Assembly (NCBI GenBank): GCA_030620095.1
Contig: JAUTXW010000871.1
Coordinates: 806,001-870,000, forward strand
Direction of reading: 5' to 3'
From: Kuschelorhynchus macadamiae
Lineage: Eukaryota > Arthropoda > Insecta > Coleoptera > Curculionidae
Length of the DNA: 64,000 bases
Below the pieces are notes generated by a model, which saw nothing but the letters and a program-made list of their open reading frames with translations, had not been told where the DNA came from and searched no databases. A program made the position numbers and the translations under genes. This document shows, piece after piece, positions 11,710 through 23,610 of this stretch; within the stretch, counting starts at the first letter, position 1, and every line of letters starts with the position of its first letter.

Positions 11710-11990
11710 GGAACAATCCTACCTGTCCCAAAAGCTACAGGCATATTAGGTTAAGTACAAATGTGTCGGATAAATTGGCTTGTTTTGTCTGAGTAATTTT
11801 ATTGAGGAATACAACATCCTTCTGAGCTTCCTTTTGGGTTTAATAAAGGCCTAAGTACCATATATCAAACTTGCAGGTTGACATACTTAGGAGCATTATT
11901 AAACGACATCACGTCGAAATATTTTTCTGGATATTAGCAAAGCATTTGATAAAGTCTTACTAGAACACAAGTCTAACAGACACTTTTCAT
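11710..11990 (+). pseudogene. LINE reverse transcriptase scrap
   Basis: In changing frames the translation shows CPKSYRHIRLS (the family's SYRPISLL block, RT motif 1) near 11727 and FLDISKAFDKVLLEH (the ..D..KAFD.V catalytic block A) near 11928. The spacing fits a Jockey/CR1-type LINE. The reading frame is broken several times and neither end is visible. Confidence 0.75.
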
Positions 11991-12079
11991 TGGCACTTGA
12001 ATCTAATAGAAAAGACTGAGGAAAGTAGAACTGCTGCAAGGGTCTCCTCTTACGTCTAAACTACACAGTTTAGTACATA

Positions 12080-12731
12080 TCATTTAGTAGCACATATATA
12101 CTGTCTTCAAACATTTTTATTGGGCGCCATTCTGTTCCATCCTATTGGATTTCTACCAATATTTGACCAGTTTCTACCTATGCCATACTTGATTTTTTGG
12201 GCGTAATTTAAAATAATTTTAATAAGAAGTTTCTACATTAACACACGCCATATTGTTACTTCATGTTGAGTCTCTACCGGTTTATCCCTATACCACATTT
12301 ATTTCTGCAAAATTTAAAGTCAGTATCACACTTAATTCTTGCTCAAAATTTCCTATGCAACATTTGATTTTTGTACAAAATTTGATGTAACCTAAATAAC
12401 TTTTTTAGTAATAATTTTCCTAACGTTTCACTAGGCCACCATCTTGTTCCGGGATATTCAATTTTTTCCAAAATAATATGCTGAAACATGACGATAAGTA
12501 AAACCTGAGAGTGATTTTGGCACGATTACGAACTTTTTATTTGGCCGCCATTTTGTTCCGTCATCTTGAATTAGTACCAAAATTTTACTAGTTCTTCTCT
12601 ATATAACAGTTAGTTATAGCACATGATTTGAAATCATTTCATTAAGTTTTTCCAGGCTGAATTTTTAAATATTTTGTTAAGCCGTCATCTTGGATTCGTA
12701 CCAAAATTTTACTTTAATTTTTTGTTAATAA
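12080..12731 (-). repeat. Dispersed GCCATTTTG repeat, tandem block C
   Basis: Reverse-oriented units with a gccgccattttgttccg / ttggattcgtacc core appear at about 12123, 12247, 12427, 12544 and 12670, a spacing of 115-180 bases. Between cores lie the ccagtt...tatacc and aaaatttgaaatca blocks. It abuts the left end of CACTA-like copy 1. Confidence 0.8.
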
Positions 12732-14691
12732 CGCTGGCCGACAAGATTTTTGTAACACAGGCCAGCTCATTATTCTCACAATGAAAATATCCTCCCAATA
12801 ATAAAAAAAATATTCGGAAAGTTCCAATACCTACCATTTTTTAATAGCCTAATTAGAACCTTTTATATTGGCAGGCAAACAATTTTATTATGGGGCGGCT
12901 AAAATGGGTCCATTTTACAACGGAAAAATTACCTAGACTGGGTTGTTTACAACATTAGACATAAAATAAATGTTAAACATAACTCTTTCTGTCGAGTGGT
13001 TCTATGTGTATCGATAAGCAAGTGTATGTAAAGACGAGAATGTCGAGCCAAACGCGCCGAAGTTGCAAACTTTCTCCTGATAAATTTTGTTATATTTGTG
13101 GAGAATTTCTGGTGAAATCACAAGCCAGGCCACTTTCCGAAAATATAAAAAAAGCCTAGTTTAAATATTTTGGTGTGTTAATTGAGGATTAAGGTAAGCG
13201 GTGGGCTCCCCATGTGTGCTATGTTAGTTGTATCATTGGTGCAGTGGATAAAAGGAAAGATAAAAAGTATGTCTTTTGCAGTTCCAATGGTATGGCGAGA
13301 ACCCACCAATCATTCTGACGATTGTTATTTTTGCCTGACAAAGACTGAAGGTTATTCCAAAAAGGGAAAGCACAATATATAATATCCAAGTTTGCAATCT
13401 GCCATACGACCTGTTGCTCATAATGCAAATTTGCCAGTGCCGATTGCGCCTTTAAATTAGCAAGCTATTGATTTGAGAGATAATGGAGATAACGCATCAT
13501 CAGGCAGCTCAGAAGAACAGTGCATTGATCCCACTATTACCACAGGTCCCAGTTCGGGGGAGCCACATTTGATTGTTCAAAGTGAATTATATGATTTAGT
13601 ACGTGATTTGGGGTTATCCAAGCAACAGTCAGATCTTCTGGGTTCCCGTGTTAAGGAATGGAACCTATTGGCCAAAGAAACACAAATTACGAATTTCAGA
13701 AAAAGAAATGCTATGTTGTCTAAATTCTACAGTATGGAAAATTCGTTGTGCGCGTGTACTGATACAGACAGTTTAATGCAGGAACTTGATATTGAACATT
13801 CTCGCCGTGAGTGGCGCTTATTCATAGACTAAACTAAATATAGCTTAAAAGCTGTGTTTTTCTCTATACCAGTTGCCCATTCAGTTGCAATGAAAGAAAA
13901 TTACGAAAATAGGCGCACAATTTTGAATAAAATAAACTACAATAGATATAAATGGCAGGTATGTGGGGACTTACTTAGGACTTAGTTATAGCGATTTCAA
14001 TGGGACTTTAGGAGGGATTTACAAAATATTGCTGTTTTCTTTGTTTATGGGACAGTCGTTTTGCCTCCTCTTCACATTAAACTTGGACTGATGAAAAACT
14101 TTGTTAAGGCTTTGAATAAAGATGGTGATGGATTTAAATACCTAAGACAAGTCTTTCCCGAGTTAAGTGATGCCAAATTAAAAGAGTGCATTTTTATTGG
14201 GCCGCAAATCAGAAAATTGCTGGACGATGTCAATTTTACGGAAAAGCTTACCATTCCCAGTCATTTTTTCCTAAAAATTAGGAAGTTGTTAGTGACGAGC
14301 AGGGTGAAAGGTTTTACCAAGATAGCAGAACAATGGAAATTCGGTTCCAAGGACGATGAGATCCAGCCATGATGGGTGACTACTGTTGGTTTTTGAAGAG
14401 AGAAGATAGGACACCTCATAAACGGAAAAAATAAAGATTAATTAGTGTTTTAAGTTAATATTTTTCTCGTTTGCTTTTCTCTTAGATGTATGGTATGTTT
14501 AATAGGCCAAAACTGTAAACATAGTCAATCAACAGGGTAAAGAATTTTCTGAAATAATTTTTTCTATAGATATTAAAACCCTCCTTGCTACAACTTTCCA
14601 TTTATTATTTTCGTATTTGGATAGGTCCATTCTATTAGATTATGCTATTCTGATTTGTGTTACAACAAAAAAATTTTTTTGTCGGCCAGTG
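12732..14691 (+). mobile_element. CACTA-like (CMC) DNA element, copy 1
   Basis: Left end cgctggccgacaagattttt and right end, complemented, cactggccgacaaaaaaatt form terminal inverted repeats that continue into gtaacaca on both sides. Both flanks carry a 3-bp TAA (12729-12731 and 14692-14694). CACTG termini with a 3-bp duplication are what the CACTA/CMC superfamily leaves. The body is closely similar to 54485-56495 over coding and non-coding parts. It is inserted in a dispersed GCCATTTTG repeat, which continues from 14700. Confidence 0.75.
13040..14437 (+). pseudogene. Zinc-rich putative DDE transposase pseudogene, copy 1
   Basis: Start ATG 13040 (MSSQTRRSC) is shared with copy 2. Visible are a CYICGEF Cys pair, the MVWREPTNHSDDCYFCL Cys block (13295-13340), the ELYDLVRDLGLSKQQ linker, REWRLFID near 13810, and PPLHIKLGLMKNFVKALN near 14063. 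Compared with copy 2 it has lost about 110 bases containing the CFLCLWD finger and about 170 bases further on, and carries stops near 13155, 13381 and 13832. It does keep a 41-base stretch (from about 13668) that copy 2 has lost. I recognise the protein as one that recurs in insect genomes without a named function; reading it as a transposase is inference, see copy 2. Confidence 0.8.
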
Positions 14692-14699
14692 TAATTGTT

Positions 14700-15380
14700 G
14701 TTAATTCCTACAAAATACTTGATTTTTGCGCAAAATTTGAGAAAAATTGATATAACATAATAATAACATAACATATTTTTTTGGCATCTAGACATGCTAT
14801 AACTTGAAGATATGTAAAACTTACTGATTTTTTCATGACTACAAACATTTAATTTAGCCGCCATTTTGTTCCACTATCTTGAGTTCGTACCACAATTTTA
14901 CCAGTTCATCTCTATACCATGGTTAATTATGGCACAAAATTTGAAATCAATCCGGTATGTAGTTTTTGCAGACTGAATTTTTAAATATTTTATTATGCCA
15001 CCATTTTGTTCGGCCGTCTTGGATTCGTACCAAAATTTTAAATTGGATTAATAGTTTTTTAGTGATAATTTTTTTAACATTTACTACACTATTTCGTTTC
15101 GCCATATTGGATTTTTATCAAAGTATTACCAGGTCATCCCCATATAACCCTTAATTTTTGACCAACATTTGAAATCAGTCGGGTAAGTAGTTTTTTAGCT
15201 ATGCCGAGAACAGACAGACCAACACACCGTCAGACAGACAGAACGACAGACCGACGGAATTGAGAAAACATGTCTTTTGGCATCTAGGGACTTGAATCGC
15301 GAAGATCTGAAAAAATCTTGCAGATTGATTTTTTTACGATTACATCGTAATTACATCCCTTTTACGAGGGAAGTCAAAAT
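14700..15380 (-). repeat. Dispersed GCCATTTTG repeat with GACA head, block D
   Basis: Cores at about 14859 (gccgccattttgttcc), 14996 (gccaccattttgttcgg) and 15090 (tttcgtttcgccatattgg). The block ends in the acagacagacc head (15209-15260) and the terminal word ttttacgagggaagtcaaaa near 15361, which recurs at the outer end of other copies. Confidence 0.85.
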
Positions 15381-16157
15381 GTACCTTTTTACTGACGATA
15401 GGATAATAGCTAATATGTCCAAAACACCTAGAATTATCGTGTTCATGCTATAAGGAAACGGTTACCTTACATTAGAAGATACGAATCAATGGCACTAAAA
15501 CTAAACGCGTATTATTAGTGAGTTTTGCATGGCCTTTTTGGCAAGTATTTAAGGTTCACTTGTCTGACAAGGTTCGGGATCAACTAATTGCTAACTATTT
15601 CAGTTTGATCAAATTAATGAACAAAAACTTACTAAACGCTACACACGTACGTTCAAATGACCATGCTACACACTATCAAATGGCTTGTACTATAACAATG
15701 ACAGAGATACATATGTAATCAGAAAACATGGCCTTGACTGTCAGGTCACAATCAATCTAAGCAGACTTCATTTGAAAAACAAAAATGCTACATAAGTTCT
15801 AAAAGGAACCCACGGCAAAAGAAAAGGAATAACAGAACTCCCCTCCAAAAACCAGAAAATACCTAGAAGATTTATAGGATCCAATCCAATATATATACTA
15901 TTAAAATCTTTAGTTTATTGTGAATTAAATTTTATAATGAACTGTCTCAATCTCTAAAAATAATAAAATTTTTTCCAAAATTTAACCCAACCTAACCTTT
16001 TAACACGTACTTTTTTTTCCTTTTGTTGGTATACTCTCTTGTAGTTTTTACGAATTCTAATCCAGTGATTGCTTTTTTTGAAAATTTGTTTTATTTTTTT
16101 TATTCCCTGTAATGAAGTTATATTATTAATTAAATTAATAGATTTTTCTCTTTGCAG
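15381..16157. other. Upstream intron sequence, nothing recognised until the splice acceptor
   Basis: A 66-codon frame at 15518-15718 and following broken frames are of unknown nature; I could not place them in a family. The end is a good pyrimidine tract and AG acceptor, tttttctctttgcag at 16143-16157, for the GPCR exon. Confidence 0.5.
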
Positions 16158-16317
16158 TTGGGTGTTAGGAGAATTTTTGTGTAAGATGTACATGTTTATC
16201 CAGTCCTTAAGCAGTACTGCAAGCATATTCATTCTGGTAGTCATCTGCACGGAAAGATACTTTGCAATACTATACCCTATTACGTGTAAGCAGATATTGA
16301 CGTCTATTAGGTTAAAG
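16158..16317 (+). CDS. TrissinR: Neuropeptide GPCR exon (ECL1-TM3-ERY), trissin receptor-like
   Basis: The exon encodes about 53 residues of a rhodopsin-family receptor. WVLGEFLCK gives the conserved loop-1 Trp and the disulfide Cys at the top of TM3. Then comes the membrane helix MYMFIQSLSSTASIFILVV, then ICTERYFAILYPITCKQ, in which ERY replaces DRY at the G-protein switch, followed by intracellular loop 2. The acceptor is tttgcag (16151-16157) and the donor is aag/gtaagt at 16317/16318. The exon starts on the third base of a codon and ends on a codon boundary. YPITCKQILT recalls insect trissin receptors, plasma-membrane receptors for the Cys-rich peptide trissin. Class A peptide GPCR is near certain; the exact subtype is likely but unproven. 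It joins in frame to 53199. Confidence 0.85.
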
Positions 16318-18479
16318 GTAAGTGAAATTTTAGACAATTTGTCATGCACAAGTCTTTATGCACATAATATGTTTTGTTTTAATTAGGAATATCGGTATAA
16401 CAGTCTCCTGCTGCCACTACTGTTGAAGTACAGCTATAATCTGCGTATTTTTAACCAACTTCAATTATCAATTTCACCTTATCTACTTTTCGTGCGTACA
16501 CCGATTGCTCCGAGATGGTTTGACCAGTTTGGATGAAATTTTTAGGAGGTATTCACGGTAGTACCGGAGTGATAATATGCATATTAAAAAAAATTAAAAT
16601 TGGCGGAAAGACACAATTTTTAATTCATACATATTTATCAAAAATTGTTGTTTGGTAAATATATCTTTAAGTAAATAGCTAAAATATATAATTTTTGTGC
16701 GATCATAATTTCTGAGCATTTATCCCCTCATCAGGCAGGCTTATGTGCTGTAACATGTCGAGCCGTTTAAATTTTATTTTTATTATTTTTATTAGTATTA
16801 TATGTACTGATTGCAATACAGGGGCTTATTTTTAATAAGAATAACACAAGAATTTGAAATTAATTTGGTGTCGATAGTCAAAATTAGTTATTTCCAATTA
16901 AATTTTCAAATTCGTATAAACCGTTTTCTGTACAACGATACAATAACTAATTTGTATTAAAATTCTCTTGCATTAGCCATATCAGGTCGACTACATCAAC
17001 GAATTGTTTCGAAACTGCTATTTCTCCTAATTATAAAATGAAAACACAACTCTGGAAAATTAATATATAAAGCTACACACTAGCAACCTTAGAGAAAGAA
17101 TAAAAATAGAGTTCATTACTTACATATTTAGCCACTGCCAAGATTACCTCACGGTTATAAGGTCGATCATACGACGATACCAAGCCTAGCGAGGAACACC
17201 AATGTTTATACCAATTTATATTACGGTGAATATGTTTAAACAAGAGTAGTAGTGTATTTCGAGTATTAGTTTCTAAGCAGTATAAAGAAATTACTTTTAT
17301 TGCAAAATAGTAAAATGCAAACTAAAATAACCAAAGTCTCAGATCACAGTAACAAGGGTTTAGTTAGTTATGGCAAACCCGATCGACAAACCCACGTATT
17401 AGACCATCCCACTGTGGTATTAAATCATCCCACTTTCATCGACAAGGGATCCTTATAGTAAAAAAGTATAATAGTCTACAGTAAACATTGTTACAGGGTC
17501 ACGTGACCGGCAGGGTTTAAAAACCAATAGCGGGTCGTGGAACTACAATAAATTTTAACATTAACGAAATTAATTTGCTAAAAAATATTTTTTAGCGTCG
17601 CTACTGCATGTGTTTTAATGCATTATTGTGTATTTGTTGATATGGCTCAAATCTTCTAATTATGTGTTTCCTTACTTCAAGAATCAGCGTTCTAAAGATG
17701 CGGTGACACTAGAAGAACATTAACTTTTTAAATAGTTAATAAATAAGTTTTATTTACTTTATCTTGGACATTGGGAAACTAGGAGCTTTAGTTGACCTAA
17801 CTATAGTGCAGCAATGTGAGTTTGTAAAAAAATGGCCGTTTAAGTTTTAATTTTTTTTTAATCACTAAGTAAAGAGCAAGATTTCCTTTTCCAGGAGACA
17901 TGTCTAATGGAAGATACCTTATTCACTTATTTTGGGTCACATGACGTATTGACCAATCCAGTTCAATTTAATAGAACGTTTATTTCGTCGGGGGTCATGT
18001 GAGAATCTTCAGAAGCAAAATGATACAAAAAAGACTCTGAGGTGATTTTTTTGCCGATTGCAATAGTTTTTCCTATCACAGAATTAAAATAATTATAGAA
18101 TATACCTATACTATATTAAAATAGTCAAATGGTGTCTCACGCTCAAAAAAACGTACTGCGATTTCGAAAATCACTAGATTTTGGATGAAATTAGGTGAAA
18201 TAATAAAAGTTTCGGATGATTTCGCGCCTTTTTTTAATTTTCACTTGAGTTGGGCCAATTTTTTATATAAGTGTTGTCAGGTAAACGAATTTAAATGGTG
18301 ATTCTTTGGGTATTAAAAGTAAAAATGTGTTCGTAAACATGTTCTAAACTGGTTAGAATTTAAGATTTAGGATATTGAAAATTAAAAAAAAACTTTTATT
18401 TTATAAATTTTAGCCATTAACATGGAAAAACAATATGACAATTGGCAATTCTATTCGTATCTAATAGCCCTCGATTTTT
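16318..18479. other. Intron start, no recognised element
   Basis: AT-rich. A stretch near 16485-16570 (cgattgctccgagatggtttg, ggatgaaatttttaggagg) has the look of an old interspersed repeat. A locally GC-richer piece with gggtcacgtgaccggcaggg lies at 17494-17516. No coding similarity seen. Confidence 0.45.
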
Positions 18480-18964
18480 TTTTTACTTTCCTCGCAAGGG
18501 AATTGCTCAGGAATTGCTTGTCCTATTTACTTCAAGTTTTGGTTAAAAATTCAGGTCATATAATGACGACGTGGTAACATTTTGGTAAAATTCCAATATG
18601 GCTGAACAAAAGGGCGGTTTATTGAAATGTTAAAAAAATATTACTAAGAAAGTGCTTATCCATTTTATCCAAATTTTGCAGAAAAATTAGGTTTGACATG
18701 ACCATCAACTGATAAGTTTTACTACAAATCCAAAATGGCGGCCTAATAAAATATTATGTGTCAATGCAGAAAATTACTACTTCGATTATGTTCAAATTTT
18801 GCTCAAAAATCAAATATTATATAGGGATGAACTGGTAAAAATGTTGAGACAAATTCAAAATGGGGAAACAAAACGGTGGCCTAATTAAATGTTTAAAAAT
18901 ATCTGAAAAAAGTAAATATCGGATTTATTGATGGATTGAATGATGACATCATCATTTTAAATAT
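18480..18964 (+). repeat. Dispersed ATGGCGG repeat, tandem block E
   Basis: Starts near the terminal word ctttcctcgcaagg (18485). Cores ccaatatggctgaacaaa (18590), ccaaaatggcggcctaat (18729) and caaaatggggaaacaaaa (18855) are about 130 bases apart. Confidence 0.85.
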
Positions 18965-19620
18965 TTATTGTATGAATTGCTCACTTAATATCGATTTTTA
19001 ATCAAATCTTATAAATATTAAAATTCGCTCGCATTCTAGGCATTCCTACTCTCATTTTTTAAATATTTACTAAAAATGTATGATATGTGTTTTCAAATAC
19101 CCCCAGATTCCTATTTTCTTTCATCCGAATCTACACAAATGTTAAAATTCCGCGGCCACGTTGGCATTACAATCTTGAATTTTTAAAATGTTGACAAAAA
19201 TTCTGCAGTCTTAGATACCCCTATATACCGAATTTTAATCAAATCTTCAAAAAGTTTAAAAATTAGTCTGCTATGGTGCTGCCGCCATTTTTAATTCTCA
19301 AATATTGACTAAAATTTCATAACTTTTATTCTTAAATACTTCTAGATACTGATATTTTAGCCGAATCTGTACAAATGACAAAACTCGTTCGCTATATTGG
19401 CGCCACCATTTTGATTTTTGTTGTGCATTCTTAAATAATCCCCACAAATGTTAAAATCATCCATCCGACCTCTTGACATTGTCATTTTGACACCGCTGTT
19501 TTGAATTTTTAAACGCTGACAATTTTCAATTTTCCTAGGCACTGATTTTCAATTTTGGATACACAAGTAACAAAATTCGTCGGCCGTATTGGCGCCGCCA
19601 TTTTGGATTTCTAAACTAAA
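18965..19620. repeat. Tandem array of about 118-bp units
   Basis: The order 'aaattcg-t-cgc...ttggcgccgccattttgaatttttaaa, atattgactaaaatt, cttaaatacccctagatac, gattttaatc, aatctgtacaaatg' repeats. The cgc/ggc...cat cores lie near 19028, 19150, 19268, 19387 and 19580, with another at 19450-19510. Units are much diverged. It shares the GCCGCCATTTTG word with the dispersed repeat but the rest of the unit differs. Confidence 0.8.
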
Positions 19621-19789
19621 GTTTAATAATATAGAAATAATTAACTTCTTTTTAAACTTACCTAATTTAATGGTTTGATTTTAGATAGTGAAGTAGAGAA
19701 CGATTATTTCTTTGAAGTTTGTAAAAATACCTATTTGACTCATTAAGGAATAGGTAAGAATCCTTCTTTTTGCCAACAATAATGAAGCA

Positions 19790-20060
19790 TGGCTCATTTC
19801 TTTATTTTCGAAAATCAAATATTTTAACAGGTCGACATTTTGTTTCGCCATATTGAATTCATACGAATATTTTACCAGTTTTTTTTATATCAGACGTAAT
19901 TTTTGAGGAAAATGAAATAAAATTAAAGTTAATCGAGTAAGTGGATTTTTTTAGCTATACCGGAACAGACCGACCGACCGACAATAATGAAAAAACATGA
20001 GGATCTGTAAAAACCCGGAACGATAATTTTTTCACGATTAATGATATTTCCTTATGCGTG
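19790..20060 (-). repeat. Dispersed GCCATTTTG repeat with GACA head, block F
   Basis: Shows caggtcgacattttgtttcg near 19830, then cagaccgaccgaccgac near 19965, and the terminal word ttatgcgtgaagtgaaaa near 20052. Reverse orientation. Confidence 0.75.
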
Positions 20061-20444
20061 AAGTGAAAACTCACGCCGTCACTGGTATTCGTCAACAAAT
20101 GGCCACCGCGTGGGCATGGGCCATCCCCACTTCTTGTTTTATCGTAAACATTGATCGATAGAATGTGAAAAATAGGGGAAACATGTTGGCGCATACCCCT
20201 AACGTGTTTTATGAATGAGTTGTGATCTCTACTTTAATTTTTACTCTAAGCTAGCAACCCATTGCTTTATATTTAGACGTCGTGATGCTGAGAACTGCAG
20301 TACTTCAAAATTATACTTTAATTAATGAAGTAATTTGTATTATTTTTTAAGAAAAGTTACCAGTTTATTTTTTTTATATAAAGTTTATAAACGATTTTGT
20401 GCTCTGAAAATCTACAGGTATTTTTTTAAATAAACAGCTGTGTA

Positions 20445-22306
20445 CAGGGTGGTCCAATAATAGAGGACGTCGGCTGTAGCTCGGGAACCGTTAATGACAG
20501 AACTTAAGTGAAAAAATATCTATAAGAAAATCGGCCAATCTTCAACCAGTTACGCACTTTTTTGCATAAGACCATTTTTGTCTATTTTCAAAAATAAAGT
20601 GGTGGAGAAAGGTCAGACATTTTTACTTTCAAATGTTGATATCTCTGTTTTAGATGAACCGATTTTGTTTAACTTGGTGTCGAAACAAAGTGTTTTGTTT
20701 GCTCTACTCGTGGAGCTATAAAATGTACCTTAATTACTGTTGGTGGTCACTAGATGGCGTTGTTTCAGAATTCTCCAAATAATGCTGATTTTCTCAAAAA
20801 AATAAAATGGTATGCTATGACTTTTATATCAAAATTTATTTAGTAGTTATGAAGGCCATTGAATAGTGAAATAAAAATCCAGGTCCGCATTTAAATTAAG
20901 AAAGTTGATGATGGCCTCTCGAAACTGAAACGTTGAATTGGAAAATTAACTTTGCCTGTTTGTAGAAGAGAAAAAGCTACAATGGCAAAGTAGAAATTAT
21001 TTTCATTCCTAAGATTTTAGAAAAACCAAAAAACTGGAGAAAACAAGGCTTCAATAGAAACTTTAGTAATCTTGCATAAATGTAAAGAACAAAACTTAAC
21101 AACGAAACAAAATAATAAATACTAAAACTTAGTTTTATACTGACATAAGCTTCGCAATAAAACAGCTAAAACCAGGGCGAAGCCGGGCAGGATTCGGTTT
21201 GGGCAAAGAGATTAAACCGAGTTTTACCTTGCTTCAGTAAAACAACAAAAAAGAACGACGAAATAAACTTATAATAAACTAACCACAAAATGTTTAAAAT
21301 TACTGAAAACTACTTAAAGTAAAAAGATTTAATATATGCGACTTGATCTACTACAAGAAGCTGAAGCAAGGTATAACTCGGTTTAATCTCTTTGCCCGAA
21401 CTGAGCCCTTCCCTGCCTCGCCCTAGCTTTAACTATATTATTACGAAGCTTATGTGATTATGATACTGAGTTTTAGTATTTTTTGTTTTGTTCCTTTGTT
21501 AAGTTTTGTTCTTTACAGTTATGCAAAATTAGTGAAGTTTTGTATTGGACAGTGGTTTTTTCCAGTTTCTGTGGTTTTCTTAAAATTTTAGGATTAACTG
21601 AAATGAGAGAAAAAAATAATTTCCACTTTGCAATTGTCACTTTTTCTCCTCTACGAAACGGCAAGGTTAATTTTCCAATCTGGCGTTTCGGAATCGAGAG
21701 ACCATCATCAACTTTCTTAATTTAAATGCAGACCTGGATTTTTTATTTCAGTATTCAATGCTGCTCTTCATAATACCAAATAAATTATGATATAAAAGTC
21801 ATATCGTAACCACTGATTTTTTTGAAAAAATCAGCAATATTTGGAAAATTCCGAAACAACCCCATCTAGTGCCCACTAACAAAGCTATTACAGCACAGTT
21901 TCTGGCTCCACGAGTAGACCAAACAAAGCACTTTTTTTCGACACCAAGTTGAATAAAATCGGTGAATCCAAAACAGATACATCTACATTTGAAAGTAAAC
22001 ATGTTTGACCTTCCCTCACTACTTTATTTCTGAAAATAGACAAAAATGGTCTCAAAGAAAAAAGGGTACAATTGGTTGAAGAATACAATGCTTACATTTT
22101 CAATATACCTCAATTATAGAAATTTAAGAGAAAATTGGTATTTACACTTTTGTGTCGTTGTTACTCCCCCTAGCGATAGACTTTCCAACTTAAAAATAAT
22201 TTACAGCGATTTCCCTAGGTCGATTTACCTATAAATATTTTTTTTTAGATTTGTCATTAACGGTTCCCGAGCTACAGCCGACGTCCTCTATTATTCCACC
22301 ACCCTG
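20445..22306. mobile_element. Giant foldback element: 1.86-kb near-palindrome
   Basis: Left end cagggtggtccaataataga and right end, complemented, cagggtggtggaataataga are inverted, both next to TA (20443-20444, 22307-22308). Inverted similarity continues through the whole element. For example 21211-21237 (gagattaaaccgagtttta... gcttcag) pairs with 21361-21391 (ctgaagcaagg...). Left arm about 793 bases, right arm about 946, loop about 123. Indels explain the unequal arms. No coding frame. TA flanks and CAGGGTG ends suggest mobilisation by a Tc1/mariner transposase. It lies in the GPCR intron. Confidence 0.92.
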
Positions 22307-22817
22307 TATATATTTCGACCGGCTAAGGTAACATGAGACTTGTAAAATAAAATATCCAAACAGAAAAGAAGGCTTACAATAAAAACAAGATATTTTTCAA
22401 AAAACAAACACTAGGCCTCTCCACAAAAACATACAAAGACGAAGTTAGACTAAAAAACTTCAAAAAAGGTTTTTGTTTGTACAAGATTATTGATTAGATA
22501 AATAAATTGCATTCAAAATTAGTTACATATTCTAAAACGTCAAGGTCAGTTAGCTGTCAACTTTAGCTAAATGATCAAATTAAATGGAACTGTAAAACCA
22601 GTCAGTCGTTTACTCTGTGTAAATACATCACAACTTTTAAATGCTCCGCCGTGCGCCGAGGTCTCAAGAAAGGCCATTTTGGTCACGTTGTTTAGTAAGT
22701 TAGTAGACTCTAATTCACTGCTATTAATATACTTCCGTTTATAACACGAATACAGGAAAGGAAGGCCTATCGATCAATTCGGTCGACTTTCAGTATTCTA
22801 CCGACTACGCCAAATAA

Positions 22818-22823
<6 letters not shown>

Positions 22824-22886
<63 letters not shown>
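22824..22886. repeat. (TA)n microsatellite
   Basis: About 31 uninterrupted TA dinucleotides. Confidence 0.98.
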
Positions 22887-22887
<1 letters not shown>

Positions 22888-23344
22888 TCTCCCGGTACAT
22901 CGGTGATCTTCGGTAACTATCGGTCGGTCGGTTATAGTACTTAAAGTATCCATCGGCTAAATCTCGGGCGCCACCCTTTGGATTTCTGTGATAAACGGCC
23001 CACAAACGCACACTGTTAGCTTTTATACAGTGGAGAAAGTTAACCAGAGATCAATGCGCAAGACAGAGGCAATATAACTTAAGGTAGACGGGATAGAAAG
23101 AGAAATAAAACACCAATGTAGAAAAAAAAGAAATTATCCTATGTATTGCCTGTTCATATCATATAACATAAATAGCCTAAGCCTAGTCCCATAAGTAAAC
23201 TATATATAAAACCCTAATGAGTAAGAGAGAAAGAGAATGTGTCCCTTAGAGGAAGACGGATAAATGCGATTATGTCGAGCGCGGCAGTCCTGTGGTTTTG
23301 GAGATCGCTTCGGTCGGGATGGAATTAGGATCGGTTAAAACGGG

Positions 23345-23424
23345 CGTTAGACATGACGAGAACGACCAGTCCGTAGTTTTTGGACCCCGATTCTGGCTGC
23401 AGGAAAGGAATTATGTATGTCTGT

Positions 23425-23463
<39 letters not shown>

Positions 23464-23610
23464 ACCCAAATGTATATATGTGAATGTGTATGAGACCTGA
23501 CGGCAACGGTCAGTCCGCAATTTTTGGACCCCGAATCTGACCGCAGGAAAGGATATACATGACGTGAACGACCAGTCCGTAATTTCCGAATTACCCCGCA
23601 GGAAAGAAAG
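23345..23610 (+). repeat. Tandem copies of a roughly 60-base GC-rich unit
   Basis: The unit 'acatgacgagaacgaccagtc-cgtag-tttttggaccccg-attctg-ctgcaggaaagga' appears near 23351, 23491 and 23557, the last with a small internal deletion. A (GT)n tract separates the first two. Confidence 0.85.
23417..23461. repeat. (GT)n microsatellite
   Basis: tgtgtctgtgtgt-type run with about 17 consecutive GT units at its end. It interrupts the 60-base tandem repeat. Confidence 0.95.

Noticed and set aside
15518..15718. 66-codon frame and following scraps, possibly a retroelement integrase tail
   Set aside because: No diagnostic motif could be seen, so no family was assigned.
22955..23000. tggcgcccgaga word on the - strand, like a retroviral primer-binding site
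   Set aside because: Only about 11 bases fit, and there is no LTR end, second LTR or pol gene nearby.
23292..23483. Open frame with a Cys-Val repeat
   Set aside because: It is the translation of the GT microsatellite inside a short tandem repeat.
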